This document shows, piece by piece, positions 8,625-17,649 of a stretch of 45,339 bases of DNA (within the stretch, counting starts at the first letter, position 1; the number at the start of each line of letters is the position of its first letter). The DNA lies in the NCBI GenBank assembly GCA_964520375.1, contig CAZFNQ010000003.1, positions 1 through 45,339 of the forward strand, written 5' to 3'. Under the pieces are notes generated by a model. That model saw only the letters and a program-made list of their open reading frames with translations. It was not told where the DNA came from and searched no databases. Both the position numbers and the translations under genes were made by a program. Source of the stretch: CAZFNQ01 sp964520375. Lineage in GTDB: Bacteria; Patescibacteriota; Saccharimonadia; Saccharimonadales; JANWIN01.

Positions 8625-10045
8625 GGCATAAGACCCTCTACAGCTTTAGCGATTGACAGTAACTCTCGGTCTCGGTGCTGAGGCGCCATTAGTTGCAGAC
8701 CGACCGGGAGACCGCCCGATTCGCCGGCTGGGATACTAATTGCTGGCATGCCTGTTAGGTTGGCGGCCGCTGTCATTACGTCAATTAAATACATTTTTAG
8801 GGGGTCACTCGTATTGGCACCTATTTTAAATGCTGTTGAGGGCGCGGTTGGTCCAAGCAAAAAGTCGACACTTTTAAAGGCCCTGTCAAATTCCTTAATT
8901 ATTTTAGTTCTAATAGTTTGGGCCTTTTTATAATAGGCGTCGTAGTAACCGCTGCTTAGCACATAAGTGCCAATCATGATACGGCGCTTGTTTTCGCTGT
9001 TGAAAGCCTTGGATCTAGACTGGGAATAACTGGCTTCTAGATCTTTAGCATTTTTAGAACTATAGCCATATCTTTGGCCGTCATAACGGCTTAAGTTACT
9101 GCTGATTTCGGCTGGCACCAGAATGTAATAGGCAGCCAAGGATAGCGATACCGACGGCAAGCTAACCTCGATGGTTTTAGCGCCGGCTTTTTTAATGTCT
9201 GCGACCGCCCGATCGATTTGTTTTTTTACGCCTGTATCCAAGCCATCGTCCATATACTCCTTGATAATACCGATGGTTTTGCCTTTTAAGCTGTCGGTTA
9301 AATCAGCGTAGCTAGATTTAGAGCGTTCAATGGTTGTGCTATCTAATGGATCTGGTCCGGCCAATACGTCCAGCACAAGAGCGGCGTCGTCAACTGTGCG
9401 ACTAAGCGGGCCAATTACGTCAGTGCTGCTAGCCATGGCAATGACGCCAGAGCGCGAGACAAGTCCATAAGTTGGTTTATAACCCACGACTCCGCAAAAT
9501 GACGCCGGTAAGCGAATCGAACCACCAGTGTCAGTGCCAAGGGCAAATGGCGCCATATCAAGCATCACGGCCGCCGCCGATCCGCCAGATGAGCCTCCGG
9601 GGACTCGACTTTTATCACGGGGATTTCGGGTGGTAAAAAAGTCACTATTTTCAGTGCTCGAGCCATGTGCGAAAGCATCCAGATTGGCTTTAGCTACGCA
9701 GATAGCGCCCTCGGCCTCCAGCCGCTTGATAGCTGTAGCCTGATAGGGAGCGTCAAAGTTTTTAAGCATATTGCTGGCGGCAGTGGTGTTGGCTCCAAAA
9801 GCCAGGAAGTTGTCTTTAGCAATAAAAGGCACTCCGGCCAAGCGGCCGGCCTCTTGGCCAGACTTGATCAGCTTGTCGATTTTCTCAGCACGCTGAATGG
9901 CTCTTTGCTCGGTCGTGGCAATAATAGCTCTGTAGCTGGAGTTAGAATTTATGGTCTTTAGGGCTTTTTGAACATTGGCCTTGGACGATTGTTTTCCAGA
10001 CTTGGTTTGCTTGGCAATATCAGCAATGCTTGGCCAGGAGCTCAT
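8621..10045 (-). CDS. gatA: Asp-tRNA(Asn)/Glu-tRNA(Gln) amidotransferase subunit A
   Basis: A 474-residue amidase-signature protein. The Ser-cisSer-Lys triad is visible: Lys77 in G-V-P-F-I-A-K-D-N, the glycine/serine-rich G-G-S-S-G-G-S-A-A-A-V signature, and the nucleophile serine in T-D-T-G-G-S-I-R-L-P. GatA hydrolyses glutamine and delivers ammonia to GatB for conversion of Glu-tRNA(Gln) to Gln-tRNA(Gln). It lies one base after gatC and overlaps the next gene by 4 nt. Length and motifs are typical of the family. Confidence 0.97.
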   Translation of the reverse strand: MSSWPSIADIAKQTKSGKQSSKANVQKALKTINSNSSYRAIIATTEQRAIQRAEKIDKLIKSGQEAGRLAGVPFIAKDNFLAFGANTTAASNMLKNFDAPYQATAIKRLEAEGAICVAKANLDAFAHGSSTENSDFFTTRNPRDKSRVPGGSSGGSAAAVMLDMAPFALGTDTGGSIRLPASFCGVVGYKPTYGLVSRSGVIAMASSTDVIGPLSRTVDDAALVLDVLAGPDPLDSTTIERSKSSYADLTDSLKGKTIGIIKEYMDDGLDTGVKKQIDRAVADIKKAGAKTIEVSLPSVSLSLAAYYILVPAEISSNLSRYDGQRYGYSSKNAKDLEASYSQSRSKAFNSENKRRIMIGTYVLSSGYYDAYYKKAQTIRTKIIKEFDRAFKSVDFLLGPTAPSTAFKIGANTSDPLKMYLIDVMTAAANLTGMPAISIPAGESGGLPVGLQLMAPQHRDRELLSIAKAVEGLMP

Positions 10046-10046
10046 A

Positions 10047-10337
10047 TTAGAGCACTCTCTTAACTTTTATGTAGTTACCATCCAAAGCTGGAACGTTTTT
10101 AAGTAAATCCTTTTGGTTGGTTCCGTAATTGACTGGCTTATCCGGTCTAGTGACGTTTTTAAGCCCGGTTACCTGATAAGTCGGCTCCAGTTTAGCGCTG
10201 TCCACCGACTGAAGCTGCTCGACATAGCCTAATATTTCACTAATCTCACTGCGGAATTGTTCAATTTCGCCTTCCGATAATTCCAGCCGGGCAAGTTTGG
10301 CCAATTTCAATATATCGTTTCGATTAAGTTTTGCCAT
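10047..10337 (-). CDS. gatC: Asp-tRNA(Asn)/Glu-tRNA(Gln) amidotransferase subunit C
   Basis: A 96-residue GatC, the belt protein that holds GatA and GatB together. It has the usual start (K-L-A-K-L-A-R-L-E-L-S), the helix containing I-L-G-Y-V-E-Q-L-Q-S-V-D, and the R-P-D-K-P motif. It is the first gene of the operon and has no Shine-Dalgarno site; an extended -10 box lies 8 nt upstream of its ATG. Confidence 0.93.
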   Translation of the reverse strand: MAKLNRNDILKLAKLARLELSEGEIEQFRSEISEILGYVEQLQSVDSAKLEPTYQVTGLKNVTRPDKPVNYGTNQKDLLKNVPALDGNYIKVKRVL

Positions 10338-10345
10338 TTCATAAA

Positions 10346-10354
10346 ATTATAGCA
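10346..10354 (-). promoter_or_regulatory. Extended -10 promoter TGCTATAAT of the gat operon
   Basis: TG-C-TATAAT on the minus strand is a perfect extended -10 element. It ends 8 nt before the gatC ATG, so the transcript should start at or within a few bases of the start codon. No Shine-Dalgarno sequence is present. Confidence 0.6.
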
Positions 10355-10382
10355 GAGTTCAGTCTATTGGCTCGAGATATAC

Positions 10383-10411
10383 TTGACAACTAAAAATAAT
10401 AGTCCTACGAT
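10383..10411 (+). promoter_or_regulatory. Promoter TTGACA-17-TACGAT for the 113-residue gene
   Basis: A consensus -35 (10383-10388) and a 4/6 -10 (10406-10411) are separated by 17 nt on the plus strand. The start codon at 10438 lies about 20 nt after the expected transcription start, with AGGAAA upstream of it. The site overlaps the divergent gat promoter region. Confidence 0.55.
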
Positions 10412-10437
10412 AAGCACAAGAACTAGGAAAACATAAA

Positions 10438-10779
10438 ATGGCAGCAACCGAGTTTCTACCGGAAGTTAGCCCGACCCGACCCGCCGAGCGTGTGAGAGAA
10501 GCTGTCTCCGATGTATTGCCAATTAGAGAACCTGAGCCTGAAATACAAGAAGCCTTTTTCAAGCTAGCGCGAAATTTGGGTGAATTTAGTTTTATCGGCT
10601 TCAATAATTCACGAAGGCATATGCAGGAAGAGATAGCTTCCGGTGTTAGACACCGAATTGATCTGTTGGTTTATGACGCTCTTAAAACTGTTCCCCGGTA
10701 CAAGCGCTGGATTGATCTTGGTATGAAAAGAATCGGCTACATTGACGCGCCGCCGCGTACACCAGACTCGAAGTTATAG
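10438..10779 (+). CDS. Small hypothetical protein, convergent with uvrB
   Basis: I do not recognise this 113-residue soluble protein. A Pro/Glu-rich N-terminus (about 1-38) is followed by a helical, basic domain (about 38-105) with the R-H-M-Q-E-E-I, H-R-I-D-L-L-V-Y-D-A-L and R-Y-K-R-W-I-D-L-G-M-K-R segments, then a proline-rich tail. It has its own good promoter, which supports it being a real gene rather than the antisense frame at the same place. Its stop overlaps the convergent uvrB stop by 6 nt. Basic helices could suit nucleic-acid binding, but that is a guess. Confidence 0.6.
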   Translation: MAATEFLPEVSPTRPAERVREAVSDVLPIREPEPEIQEAFFKLARNLGEFSFIGFNNSRRHMQEEIASGVRHRIDLLVYDALKTVPRYKRWIDLGMKRIGYIDAPPRTPDSKL

Positions 10780-12738
10780 TTTGGTTTTTATATCGGCAAT
10801 TATATCTCTAAGTTCGGCAGCCGTTTCAAACTGCAGATTGGCAGCCGCCATATCCATTTGAGCCGTTAAGTCCTTTATAAGATGGCCGTATTCGTCTTTG
10901 GGGATTTTCTTTAGGTCGAGTTTGGCTCTTTTGGCTTCTTCCGGTAAATCAGGTCGTAAGCCTTTTTCAACTGACTTACTTATACCCGTAGCTGTAATGC
11001 CATGTTCTTTATTGTAAGTTTCTTGAATTTTGCGACGGCGGTTAGTCTCGTTGATAGCCCGCTGCATGCTGCCAGTCACTCGGTCGGCATACATTAGCAC
11101 TCGTCCTTCGATATGTCTAGCCGCTCGGCCAATAGTTTGAATCAAAGCCTGTTCACTGCGCAGGAAGCCCTCTTTATCGGCGTCAAGAATTGCTACCAAA
11201 CTGACTTCTGGCAGATCCAAGCCCTCGCGTAGCAGATTAATTCCAACCACTACGTCATAAACGCCAAGCCTGAGATCGCGCAAAATGTCGGTGCGTTCCA
11301 GAGTTTCCACATCGCTATGCAGATATGTCACCTTAATATCTACCTCTTTTAGGTAATCCGTTAGGTCTTCGGCCATGCGTTTGGTTAGGGTTGTAACCAG
11401 TACCCGTTGGCGTTTATCTACCGTGGCTTTAATTTCACTTATCAAATCATCGATCTGACCCTTGATGGGGCGGACATCAATACTAGGATCTAGCAGGCCC
11501 GTCGGACGAATAACTTGCTCAGCCGGTTTGGGACTGCGCGACAATTCAAAATCCGCTGGCGTAGCGCTTACGTAGACAACCTTATTCATATGCCGTTCAA
11601 ATTCAGTAAATGTCAGCGGACGGTTATCCAAGGCACTAGGCAAGCGAAAGCCATAGTCCACCAAGACTTCTTTACGAGCTCTATCGCCGTTGTACATACC
11701 ACGCACCTGGGGGATGGTCATGTGCGACTCGTCGATAAACATCATGTAATCATCGGGGTAGTAATCTAGAAGTGTGGCCGGTTGTTCGCCTGGTTCGCGG
11801 TTAGTTAGGTAGCGGCTGTAGTTTTCTATGCCCTTCACAAAACCAGTTTCTTCCATCATTTCCAGATCAAAACGGGTGCGTTGTTCCAAGCGCTGGGCTT
11901 CTAATAATTGGTTATTCTTTTTAAAAAATGCCAGGCGTTCCTCTAGTTCATGCTCAATCTTACTAAGGGCGGATTTGAGCTTATCCTGCGGTGTAACGTA
12001 GTGGGAGCTTGGAAAGACTTTAAGTTCATTTAAGTTTCCAATGATTTCACCAGTAAGCGGATCTATTCTTGTCATTCTATCTATCTCATCACCAAACAAC
12101 TCAACTCGGTAGGCGGTTTCCTCGCCAGCCGGGAAGATGTCTATAACGTCGCCGCGAACGCGGAAGTTGCCGCGGGCAAAATCCAGATCATTACGGTGGT
12201 ACTGAATGTCGGTTAGCTGTCTTAGTAGTTTATCGCGTATTCGCCGTTCGCCTTTTTTAAGATGAACCGCCATATTTCCGTAATCTTCTACCGAACCTAT
12301 GCCGTAGATACAGCTCACGCTAGCGACAATTATGACATCCCGGCGAGTTAGTAGCGCGTCGGTAGCAGCGTGGCGTAAGCGATCAATCTCTTCATTAATC
12401 TGACTGTCTTTTTCTATATAAGTATCAGTCCGCGGCATGTAGGCTTCCGGTTGGTAATAGTCAAAGTAGCTGACAAAATAATGAACAGCGTTATCTGGGA
12501 AGAAGTTTTTAAATTCGCTGTAGAGTTGAGCAGCCAAGGTTTTATTGTGACTCAGAACCAAAGTGGGTTTTTGAACGTTTTGAATTACATTGGCCATTGT
12601 AAAAGTCTTACCACTGCCGGTAACGCCCAGCAAAGTTTGCTCTTTTACATCTTTGGAAAGATTATCTGTCAATTGGGCAATAGCCCCTGGTTGGTCACCG
12701 GTTGGCTTATAGCTACTCTTAAGATGGAATTTGGCCAT
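10774..12738 (-). CDS. uvrB: Excinuclease ABC subunit B
   Basis: A 654-residue UvrB, the damage-verifying helicase of nucleotide excision repair. Walker A G-V-T-G-S-G-K-T is near residue 40, the beta-hairpin Y-F-D-Y-Y-Q-P-E-A-Y-M-P near 92, the Walker B/DESH box in F-I-D-E-S-H, and the helicase motifs L-R-E-G-L-D-L-P-E-V and Q-T-I-G-R-A-A-R-H follow. A C-terminal UVR domain (about 620-652) is present for contact with UvrC. Length is normal. The ATG is only 6 nt after an extended -10 box, suggesting a leaderless message. Confidence 0.98.
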   Translation of the reverse strand: MAKFHLKSSYKPTGDQPGAIAQLTDNLSKDVKEQTLLGVTGSGKTFTMANVIQNVQKPTLVLSHNKTLAAQLYSEFKNFFPDNAVHYFVSYFDYYQPEAYMPRTDTYIEKDSQINEEIDRLRHAATDALLTRRDVIIVASVSCIYGIGSVEDYGNMAVHLKKGERRIRDKLLRQLTDIQYHRNDLDFARGNFRVRGDVIDIFPAGEETAYRVELFGDEIDRMTRIDPLTGEIIGNLNELKVFPSSHYVTPQDKLKSALSKIEHELEERLAFFKKNNQLLEAQRLEQRTRFDLEMMEETGFVKGIENYSRYLTNREPGEQPATLLDYYPDDYMMFIDESHMTIPQVRGMYNGDRARKEVLVDYGFRLPSALDNRPLTFTEFERHMNKVVYVSATPADFELSRSPKPAEQVIRPTGLLDPSIDVRPIKGQIDDLISEIKATVDKRQRVLVTTLTKRMAEDLTDYLKEVDIKVTYLHSDVETLERTDILRDLRLGVYDVVVGINLLREGLDLPEVSLVAILDADKEGFLRSEQALIQTIGRAARHIEGRVLMYADRVTGSMQRAINETNRRRKIQETYNKEHGITATGISKSVEKGLRPDLPEEAKRAKLDLKKIPKDEYGHLIKDLTAQMDMAAANLQFETAAELRDIIADIKTKL

Positions 12739-12744
12739 CCTTTA

Positions 12745-12753
12745 ATTGTAGCA
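12745..12753 (-). promoter_or_regulatory. Extended -10 promoter TGCTACAAT of uvrB
   Basis: TG-C-TACAAT on the minus strand (5/6 match to TATAAT plus the TG extension), with 6 nt between the box and the ATG. Start of transcription is expected at the start codon. No SOS (LexA-type) box was seen in the short intergenic region. Confidence 0.55.
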
Positions 12754-12813
12754 AAGAACTATTGGCAGTCGTGTTTTGGGTTTGCGCTCTTGATATTAAT
12801 ATCTATCTCAGGA

Positions 12814-13377
12814 TTAGGAAAAAATATCTTTGTACTGTTGGTGTTCGATATCCAGTATGTTTATTAGGCGAGTTAACAATTCCCGGGGATCGTCACCAAA
12901 GATAGCATCTTCGCCAGGTTCGCGGCCAGCCGCCTTTAAAACATCGTTAATATAGTCGCCCGTACCACCGGCCCCGTGCAGGAAACCAATTGGTGTATGA
13001 GTCTCCAGTGCCAATACGGCTTCATGAAGTGTGCCCAGACGGCCGCCTATACTTATAACCGCGTCGCTGGAGTTAATCATAAAGGCATCACGACCAACAT
13101 AGTGCATGCCGGTATAGATGATAGCGTCATATGGTCTAGTCGGCAGGCGGTACTTCATGACATGCTCGACTTTACTGCCAGCTGGGCTAATACCCAAGCT
13201 CATGACACCACCGGCTTGTTTGTAAGCAATGGCAGCATTATGGGGTAACCCAATGGTTGCGCCGGTTAAAAGTGCATGCCCACTTTTAGCAACGGCTACA
13301 CCGCTGTCGTGCGCCAGGCGCTTGCCAACTATGGAGCTTTTGCCTTTGGCAGCCCCAGATATGCAAATTTGATACAT
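12814..13377 (-). CDS. SLOG/LOG-superfamily Rossmann-fold protein
   Basis: A 187-residue single-domain protein starting with the strand Y-Q-I-C-I-S-G-A-A-K-G. It carries a degenerate LOG motif, G-G-R-L-G-T-L-H-E-A, where lysine-decarboxylase-like LOG enzymes have PGGxGTxxE, and an earlier G-A-T-I-G-L-P-H-N segment. This matches the SLOG group near TIGR00725, thought to bind nucleotides or nucleotide-derived ligands. Only one base separates it from the upstream 418-residue gene, so the two are probably co-translated. Whether it has phosphoribohydrolase activity like LOG is uncertain. Confidence 0.7.
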   Translation of the reverse strand: MYQICISGAAKGKSSIVGKRLAHDSGVAVAKSGHALLTGATIGLPHNAAIAYKQAGGVMSLGISPAGSKVEHVMKYRLPTRPYDAIIYTGMHYVGRDAFMINSSDAVISIGGRLGTLHEAVLALETHTPIGFLHGAGGTGDYINDVLKAAGREPGEDAIFGDDPRELLTRLINILDIEHQQYKDIFS

Positions 13378-13378
13378 C

Positions 13379-14635
13379 TTAAAATATGCTCCGCAGGTTC
13401 TCTATCATCAGTTTCGGATCAGCTATACCACTATCCAGTTGCTTAATCACCTGTTCTTCAATTGATTCCTGGCCCAGATATCGGACAAATATTTCACTGG
13501 ACAGAGCATCTTGAAAGTTTTGGATAGATTGTTGTCCGTACGGCAGGCCATTACAATAGCTGACAGCGTTGTCCCGAAGTCCAAAGGATACTGGACGACC
13601 TTCATGCATAATAGCTATATAGTCCAGGTCTTCCCAGAATTTTAGGGCCGGCTCAAGGTTATAGAGTACGTCCTCAGCACTTTTCCAAGTCAAATCATCA
13701 GGTTGGACATGTGGTTCAAAAACTTCTGGGTGACGGCTTTTGTCGAGTTTACCAAAGTGGCGCTGGATAACTCGCCAATGGACTGGTTGACCGGCGATGG
13801 AAGCGGTATCATTCGGGTCGCGGGTAAGTGTGTTGATCAGAATAGTGGCAAAATGCGGTTTGACTTGTTGCAATTTAAAAAAGGCACTGTAAAGACGAAG
13901 TTCGTTTATATAATGAACCAGCAGAGGCAGTACGGTAATACTGATTCCCTGTAATCTGTCGATTGGCATAGGCAAAACGGCAATGATGCCCATTTCCTTT
14001 AGGCTAGCCACATTGTGGTGGTGGCTGTAAACAAAATCCTGGGATAATTTACCCCATCTTTTACCAGGCATGGCAATAATACTAATGTCTCTGGTTTCAA
14101 AGTCGCTAGGGCGCAGATTTTTGTAACTGGCTATAAACCGACTCAGCCAACTGGGTGATTCGGCAAATCTAAGTGAGGCATAAAGCTCGTCGATATTCTC
14201 ACGCTTTAACATCGAGTCGATTGATCTGTAGCCCAGGTGTTTCATAACTTTTTTAGGCGGTGTGGCTTTAAGCAGTCGCTTGGCCGTGCTGTGTTTGAGG
14301 ACCCATGATGACTTAATAATTGGTAATTTTTTAGCCGTGGCTATAAGGCGTGGTATCAGGTCAGTGATATCGGCTGGGTCATTGCCGCCGACGGCTTTAG
14401 CCAAGAATTCATCATGTTTTTTAACAAGTGACTGCAGGGCACTATACAGCTCCTGTCCATTTGTATCGGCCGGGTCCAGGCCAAGCTGTCTGATCTTAGC
14501 TCGGACATTTTTGGCAATATCGGCTGACAGTCGGACATCAATATCCGGGTGGCCGCTTTCCGATTCCAAACGCTGAAGCATATTGGTAAAACTTGGCTCT
14601 TGAGCAGCCAGTAATTCCGATAACATCCGTGACAT
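13379..14635 (-). CDS. Large hypothetical protein paired with the SLOG gene
   Basis: A 418-residue soluble protein that I do not recognise. The N-terminal third (about 1-160) is helical and charged. The middle holds R-D-I-S-I-I-A-M-P-G-K-R-W-G and Y-S-H-H-H-N-V-A-S-L-K-E-M-G, reminiscent of a mixed alpha/beta domain, followed by I-S-I-T-V-L-P-L-L. The C-terminal part (about 290-418) has W-K-S-A-E-D-V-L-Y-N-L-E-P and ends in an acidic helical tail. No signal peptide or membrane helix. It sits between the PfkB-type kinase and the SLOG gene. A TGCTAATCT-like element lies about 10 nt before the ATG, so it may have its own promoter. Confidence 0.65.
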   Translation of the reverse strand: MSRMLSELLAAQEPSFTNMLQRLESESGHPDIDVRLSADIAKNVRAKIRQLGLDPADTNGQELYSALQSLVKKHDEFLAKAVGGNDPADITDLIPRLIATAKKLPIIKSSWVLKHSTAKRLLKATPPKKVMKHLGYRSIDSMLKRENIDELYASLRFAESPSWLSRFIASYKNLRPSDFETRDISIIAMPGKRWGKLSQDFVYSHHHNVASLKEMGIIAVLPMPIDRLQGISITVLPLLVHYINELRLYSAFFKLQQVKPHFATILINTLTRDPNDTASIAGQPVHWRVIQRHFGKLDKSRHPEVFEPHVQPDDLTWKSAEDVLYNLEPALKFWEDLDYIAIMHEGRPVSFGLRDNAVSYCNGLPYGQQSIQNFQDALSSEIFVRYLGQESIEEQVIKQLDSGIADPKLMIENLRSIF

Positions 14636-14674
14636 ACTTACGATAAGATTAGCATAAGAAGTTTATGCTCACAA

Positions 14675-15679
14675 TCAAAAGTCGGTCGGTTTATACCACT
14701 TGGGCGCCTTTTTTAGCAACTCCTCAAGCTCTGCTTCACTCAGCAGGCCGCGCTGAGCACCAACTTGCTGGACGACACTCATAGAATTAATCGGCGCTAA
14801 CTGCAAAGAGCCTAGGATGGTGTTGCCTTTTATTAGCTCGGCCACAAAAGTGGAAGCAAAGGCATCACCGGCGCCGGTGCGCTCAAACGGCGGTTTGGGA
14901 TCAGGGTAAAGAGGCATTTTATAGCGGTTAGTGCCATCACTAGCATAAGCTCCGTCTGGACCATCAGTCACAACTACAATTTTAGGCCCTAGAGCATGCA
15001 AGTGGTCAATAAGATCATTAACATCATGGTGGTTGCCGCCGCCGACCAGGGTAGCTTCTTCGCGGTTTAAAATTAAGACTTCGCTGCGTCTGTAAATGCG
15101 GTGCAAGCGGTTGACACCAGCTTCCATTTGGAAAGTGCCAGGTTGGAAGGCTAGCTTTACATCGTCATGCTTGTCCAGCCAGTCAGCCAGATCATCATGA
15201 AAATCGATGGCATGCTTGCTGATCGAGCTAAAGTACAGCCAGCGCGGTATTTCATTAGCCCGCAGGTGCGGCCAAAAATACTCATATTCTTCGTGCTTGA
15301 TTAAAATGGTACGTTCCTCTTTGTACCACAGCACATAGTGATAATTACTGACTTTATCTGGGTTGATATGAACAAACCGGCTATCGACCTTATTGTCATG
15401 AAGGGCCCTAAGCATATCGCGGCCATAGTGGTCATCGCCTATGTTTGTCACGAAAGAGCTATTAAGGCCAAGCCGGGCAAAACTTACTGCCGCATTGGCG
15501 GCATTACCAACCGCCGGTATAACTTCCGAATGGTCAAACGGCACTTTGGTAGCAAACGGCATGGCCAGCCAATCGCCATTCTCATTGCTATAGGTATGCG
15601 CCTCTTCGTCGAGTAATTTTATGAAGTTATCTGTAACTATGTCGCCGACTGATATGACATCTGGTTGAGGTAAGCTCAT
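14675..15679 (-). CDS. PfkB-family (ribokinase-like) sugar or nucleoside kinase
   Basis: A 334-residue PfkB/ribokinase-fold kinase. The N-terminal part has G-D-I-V-T-D-N-F and the sugar-binding G-N-A-A-N-A-A-V-S-F-A-R-L-G motif. The C-terminal signature R-T-G-A-G-D-A-F-A-S-T-F contains the catalytic base Asp and the anion hole. The substrate cannot be read from sequence; ribose, adenosine, fructose-6-phosphate and sedoheptulose-7-phosphate are possible. It follows fba on the same strand, 70 nt downstream, which favours a sugar-phosphate role. GGTGGG before the ATG can act as ribosome site. Confidence 0.85.
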   Translation of the reverse strand: MSLPQPDVISVGDIVTDNFIKLLDEEAHTYSNENGDWLAMPFATKVPFDHSEVIPAVGNAANAAVSFARLGLNSSFVTNIGDDHYGRDMLRALHDNKVDSRFVHINPDKVSNYHYVLWYKEERTILIKHEEYEYFWPHLRANEIPRWLYFSSISKHAIDFHDDLADWLDKHDDVKLAFQPGTFQMEAGVNRLHRIYRRSEVLILNREEATLVGGGNHHDVNDLIDHLHALGPKIVVVTDGPDGAYASDGTNRYKMPLYPDPKPPFERTGAGDAFASTFVAELIKGNTILGSLQLAPINSMSVVQQVGAQRGLLSEAELEELLKKAPKWYKPTDF

Positions 15680-15750
15680 CCCACCGCTTTCTGTTTATAT
15701 AATTCTAACTCTGTTATTGTGCCACAAACACACTGGACTACGCAATCCGC

Positions 15751-16662
15751 TTACGGCTGGGCCTTGCCGGCCGAGTTAAACATATCAATCTTAGCTTCGA
15801 CAACTGATTGAACGGCATTAATAACTGTGTCGATGAGCTTAACGACAGCGTACTCACTGGGGTTATCGGCCAAGACTTTTTCAAGAGTTTTGCGGTAGGC
15901 TATGCGCATATCGGTATTAATATTTACTTTACTGACACCTATTTTTACAGCGTCTATAAAGTAGTGTTCGGGAGTGCCGCTGCCGCCGTGTAAACTAATG
16001 TTGCAAGTTATAGCTTCACGGATGCGTTGGAGCAAAGCTAAATCCAGGACCTTGGGGATAGGATAGTGCCCGTGCAGGTTTCCAACTGCCGCCGCGTAGG
16101 TATCAATGCCGGTTTGGTCAACAAAGCTTTTGGAGCTTTCGGGTGTACTAAAAGTCTTTTTAATTTCTTCGTAGTCAAAGGCTTGGTTAAAAACATTGGA
16201 GCCGCCGCCAAAATAGTGCGGCTCACTCTCTACCAACGCACCGGTCTGTTTAGCGGCTGCCACCACCTTTTTGGTTTCAGCAATAATATCTTGTTCGCTA
16301 GCGTCGTGATTGGCCTGGGAAATATCTATATGTATCATCTCAAAACCGGCCTCAATGCCGGCAATGGCGTCTTGGACCGACGGCGAGTGGTCAAGATTAA
16401 TGTACATTTCAAGTCCAAAGGCAGATTTATAGTTGTTTACCATATCGCGTACATTGTTTAGGCCCATAAGGTCAACTTCGCCTTTACTGACTTCTACCAG
16501 TACCGGTGAATTCTTGGCCTTGGCAGCTTTGGCAACAGCGATTAAGGTTTCCTGGTTATCCAGGTTAAAGGCACCAAGAGCAAAATGCTCATCCCGGGCC
16601 CGTTGCATAGCAGCTCGGGCTTTTTGACAGTTTTGTTTAGTTTGTTCAAGAGTTTGTGGCAT
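15751..16662 (-). CDS. fba: Class II fructose-bisphosphate aldolase family protein
   Basis: A 303-residue class II (zinc) ketose-bisphosphate aldolase. Zinc and catalytic motifs are visible: N-L-D-H-S-P-S (Asp/His, about residues 91-97), G-N-L-H-G-H-Y (about 195-200) and the S-L-H-G-G-S-G-T-P loop, followed by N-I-N-T-D-M-R. It would cleave fructose-1,6-bisphosphate, and enzymes of this family also accept sedoheptulose-1,7-bisphosphate. It starts 3 nt after the tktC stop as the last gene of the tight carbon operon. A tagatose-type substrate is a possible alternative. Confidence 0.92.
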   Translation of the reverse strand: MPQTLEQTKQNCQKARAAMQRARDEHFALGAFNLDNQETLIAVAKAAKAKNSPVLVEVSKGEVDLMGLNNVRDMVNNYKSAFGLEMYINLDHSPSVQDAIAGIEAGFEMIHIDISQANHDASEQDIIAETKKVVAAAKQTGALVESEPHYFGGGSNVFNQAFDYEEIKKTFSTPESSKSFVDQTGIDTYAAAVGNLHGHYPIPKVLDLALLQRIREAITCNISLHGGSGTPEHYFIDAVKIGVSKVNINTDMRIAYRKTLEKVLADNPSEYAVVKLIDTVINAVQSVVEAKIDMFNSAGKAQP

Positions 16663-16665
16663 ATC

Positions 16666-17649
16666 TTAGTTTTTATGCCTCGCCGTTAATTCATGAGCTG
16701 CCAGAGCAATATGCTTGGCGGTTAGGCCAAAATGCTCCATTAACTCATCCGGGTCACCAGATTCGCCAAAATGGTCACGCATACCAATTCGCCTCATCGG
16801 TACTGGATGTTCTTCGCCTAGCAGTTCTGCTACTGCCCCGCCTAGACCGCCGTTAATTTGGGCTTCTTCAGCCGTAATTACCAGTCCGGTTTTACGGACA
16901 CTATTTAATATAGTTACCTTATCTAGAGGCTTTATGGTCGGCACGTGAATAACCTCCAGGTCGATACCGTCTTTAAACAATTTTTCAGCCGCCAATAGCG
17001 CCTGATAGGTCATTGTGCCAGTGCTAATTATTGTAATGTCACCGCCCCCGGCATAAACGTAGGCCTGGCCGATCGTGAAGGGTGTTTTGGGAGTGCTAAT
17101 AATAGGTGTGGCTTCACGGGCTAAGCGCATGTAAGTTGGATGATCTTTGTCCTCAGCCATAGCTACTGTCGCTCGCTCAGCTTCCAGGCTATCGCCTGGC
17201 GCAATCACAATCATGTTTGGCAGGCTGCGCATCAAGGCTATATCTTCCAGCATTTGATGAGTGGCGCCGTCCGGCCCGACTGACACGCCAGCGTGAGAGC
17301 CAATAAGTTTAACCGGCTGATTGTTTAAGGCTATGGTGGTACGGATTTGTTCCCAGTTACGCCCAGGACTAAAGGCTGCATAACTACTGACAAACGGTAT
17401 TTTACCTTGGGCTGCCAGTCCCGAACCAATGGTAACCAGGTTCTGCTCGGCTACACCAACATCTATAAACCGTTCCGGAAAAGCTTCCCGAAATAAATGC
17501 ATTTGGGTTGATTCGGTAAGATCGGCACAAGCGGCGACAACATCTTCGTATAACTGTCCGGCCTTTAACAGACCACGTCCAAAGCCTTTTCGAATCGGTT
17601 CGGTGACTAGATCTTTGGCGGCAATGTTTTCGACTAAGTGTGTATCCAT
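16666..17649 (-). CDS. Transketolase, C-terminal (pyrimidine-binding plus C) subunit
   Basis: A 327-residue protein equal to the second half of transketolase. The pyrimidine-binding domain contains R-F-I-D-V-G-V-A-E-Q-N-L (with the glutamate that activates thiamine diphosphate) and a P-F-V-S-S-Y-A-A-F segment; H-A-G-V-S-V-G-P-D-G-A-T-H-Q follows. The C-terminal domain (about 190-315) has the usual transketolase_C layout. It works with the N-terminal subunit just upstream, whose stop overlaps this ATG (TAATG). Split transketolases are common in archaea and some bacteria. Confidence 0.93.
   Translation of the reverse strand: MDTHLVENIAAKDLVTEPIRKGFGRGLLKAGQLYEDVVAACADLTESTQMHLFREAFPERFIDVGVAEQNLVTIGSGLAAQGKIPFVSSYAAFSPGRNWEQIRTTIALNNQPVKLIGSHAGVSVGPDGATHQMLEDIALMRSLPNMIVIAPGDSLEAERATVAMAEDKDHPTYMRLAREATPIISTPKTPFTIGQAYVYAGGGDITIISTGTMTYQALLAAEKLFKDGIDLEVIHVPTIKPLDKVTILNSVRKTGLVITAEEAQINGGLGGAVAELLGEEHPVPMRRIGMRDHFGESGDPDELMEHFGLTAKHIALAAHELTARHKN

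Noticed and set aside
10359..10604. Minus-strand 81-codon frame
   Set aside because: It is antisense to the 113-residue gene, Ser-rich, and lacks a promoter; the plus-strand frame has a good promoter and protein-like composition.
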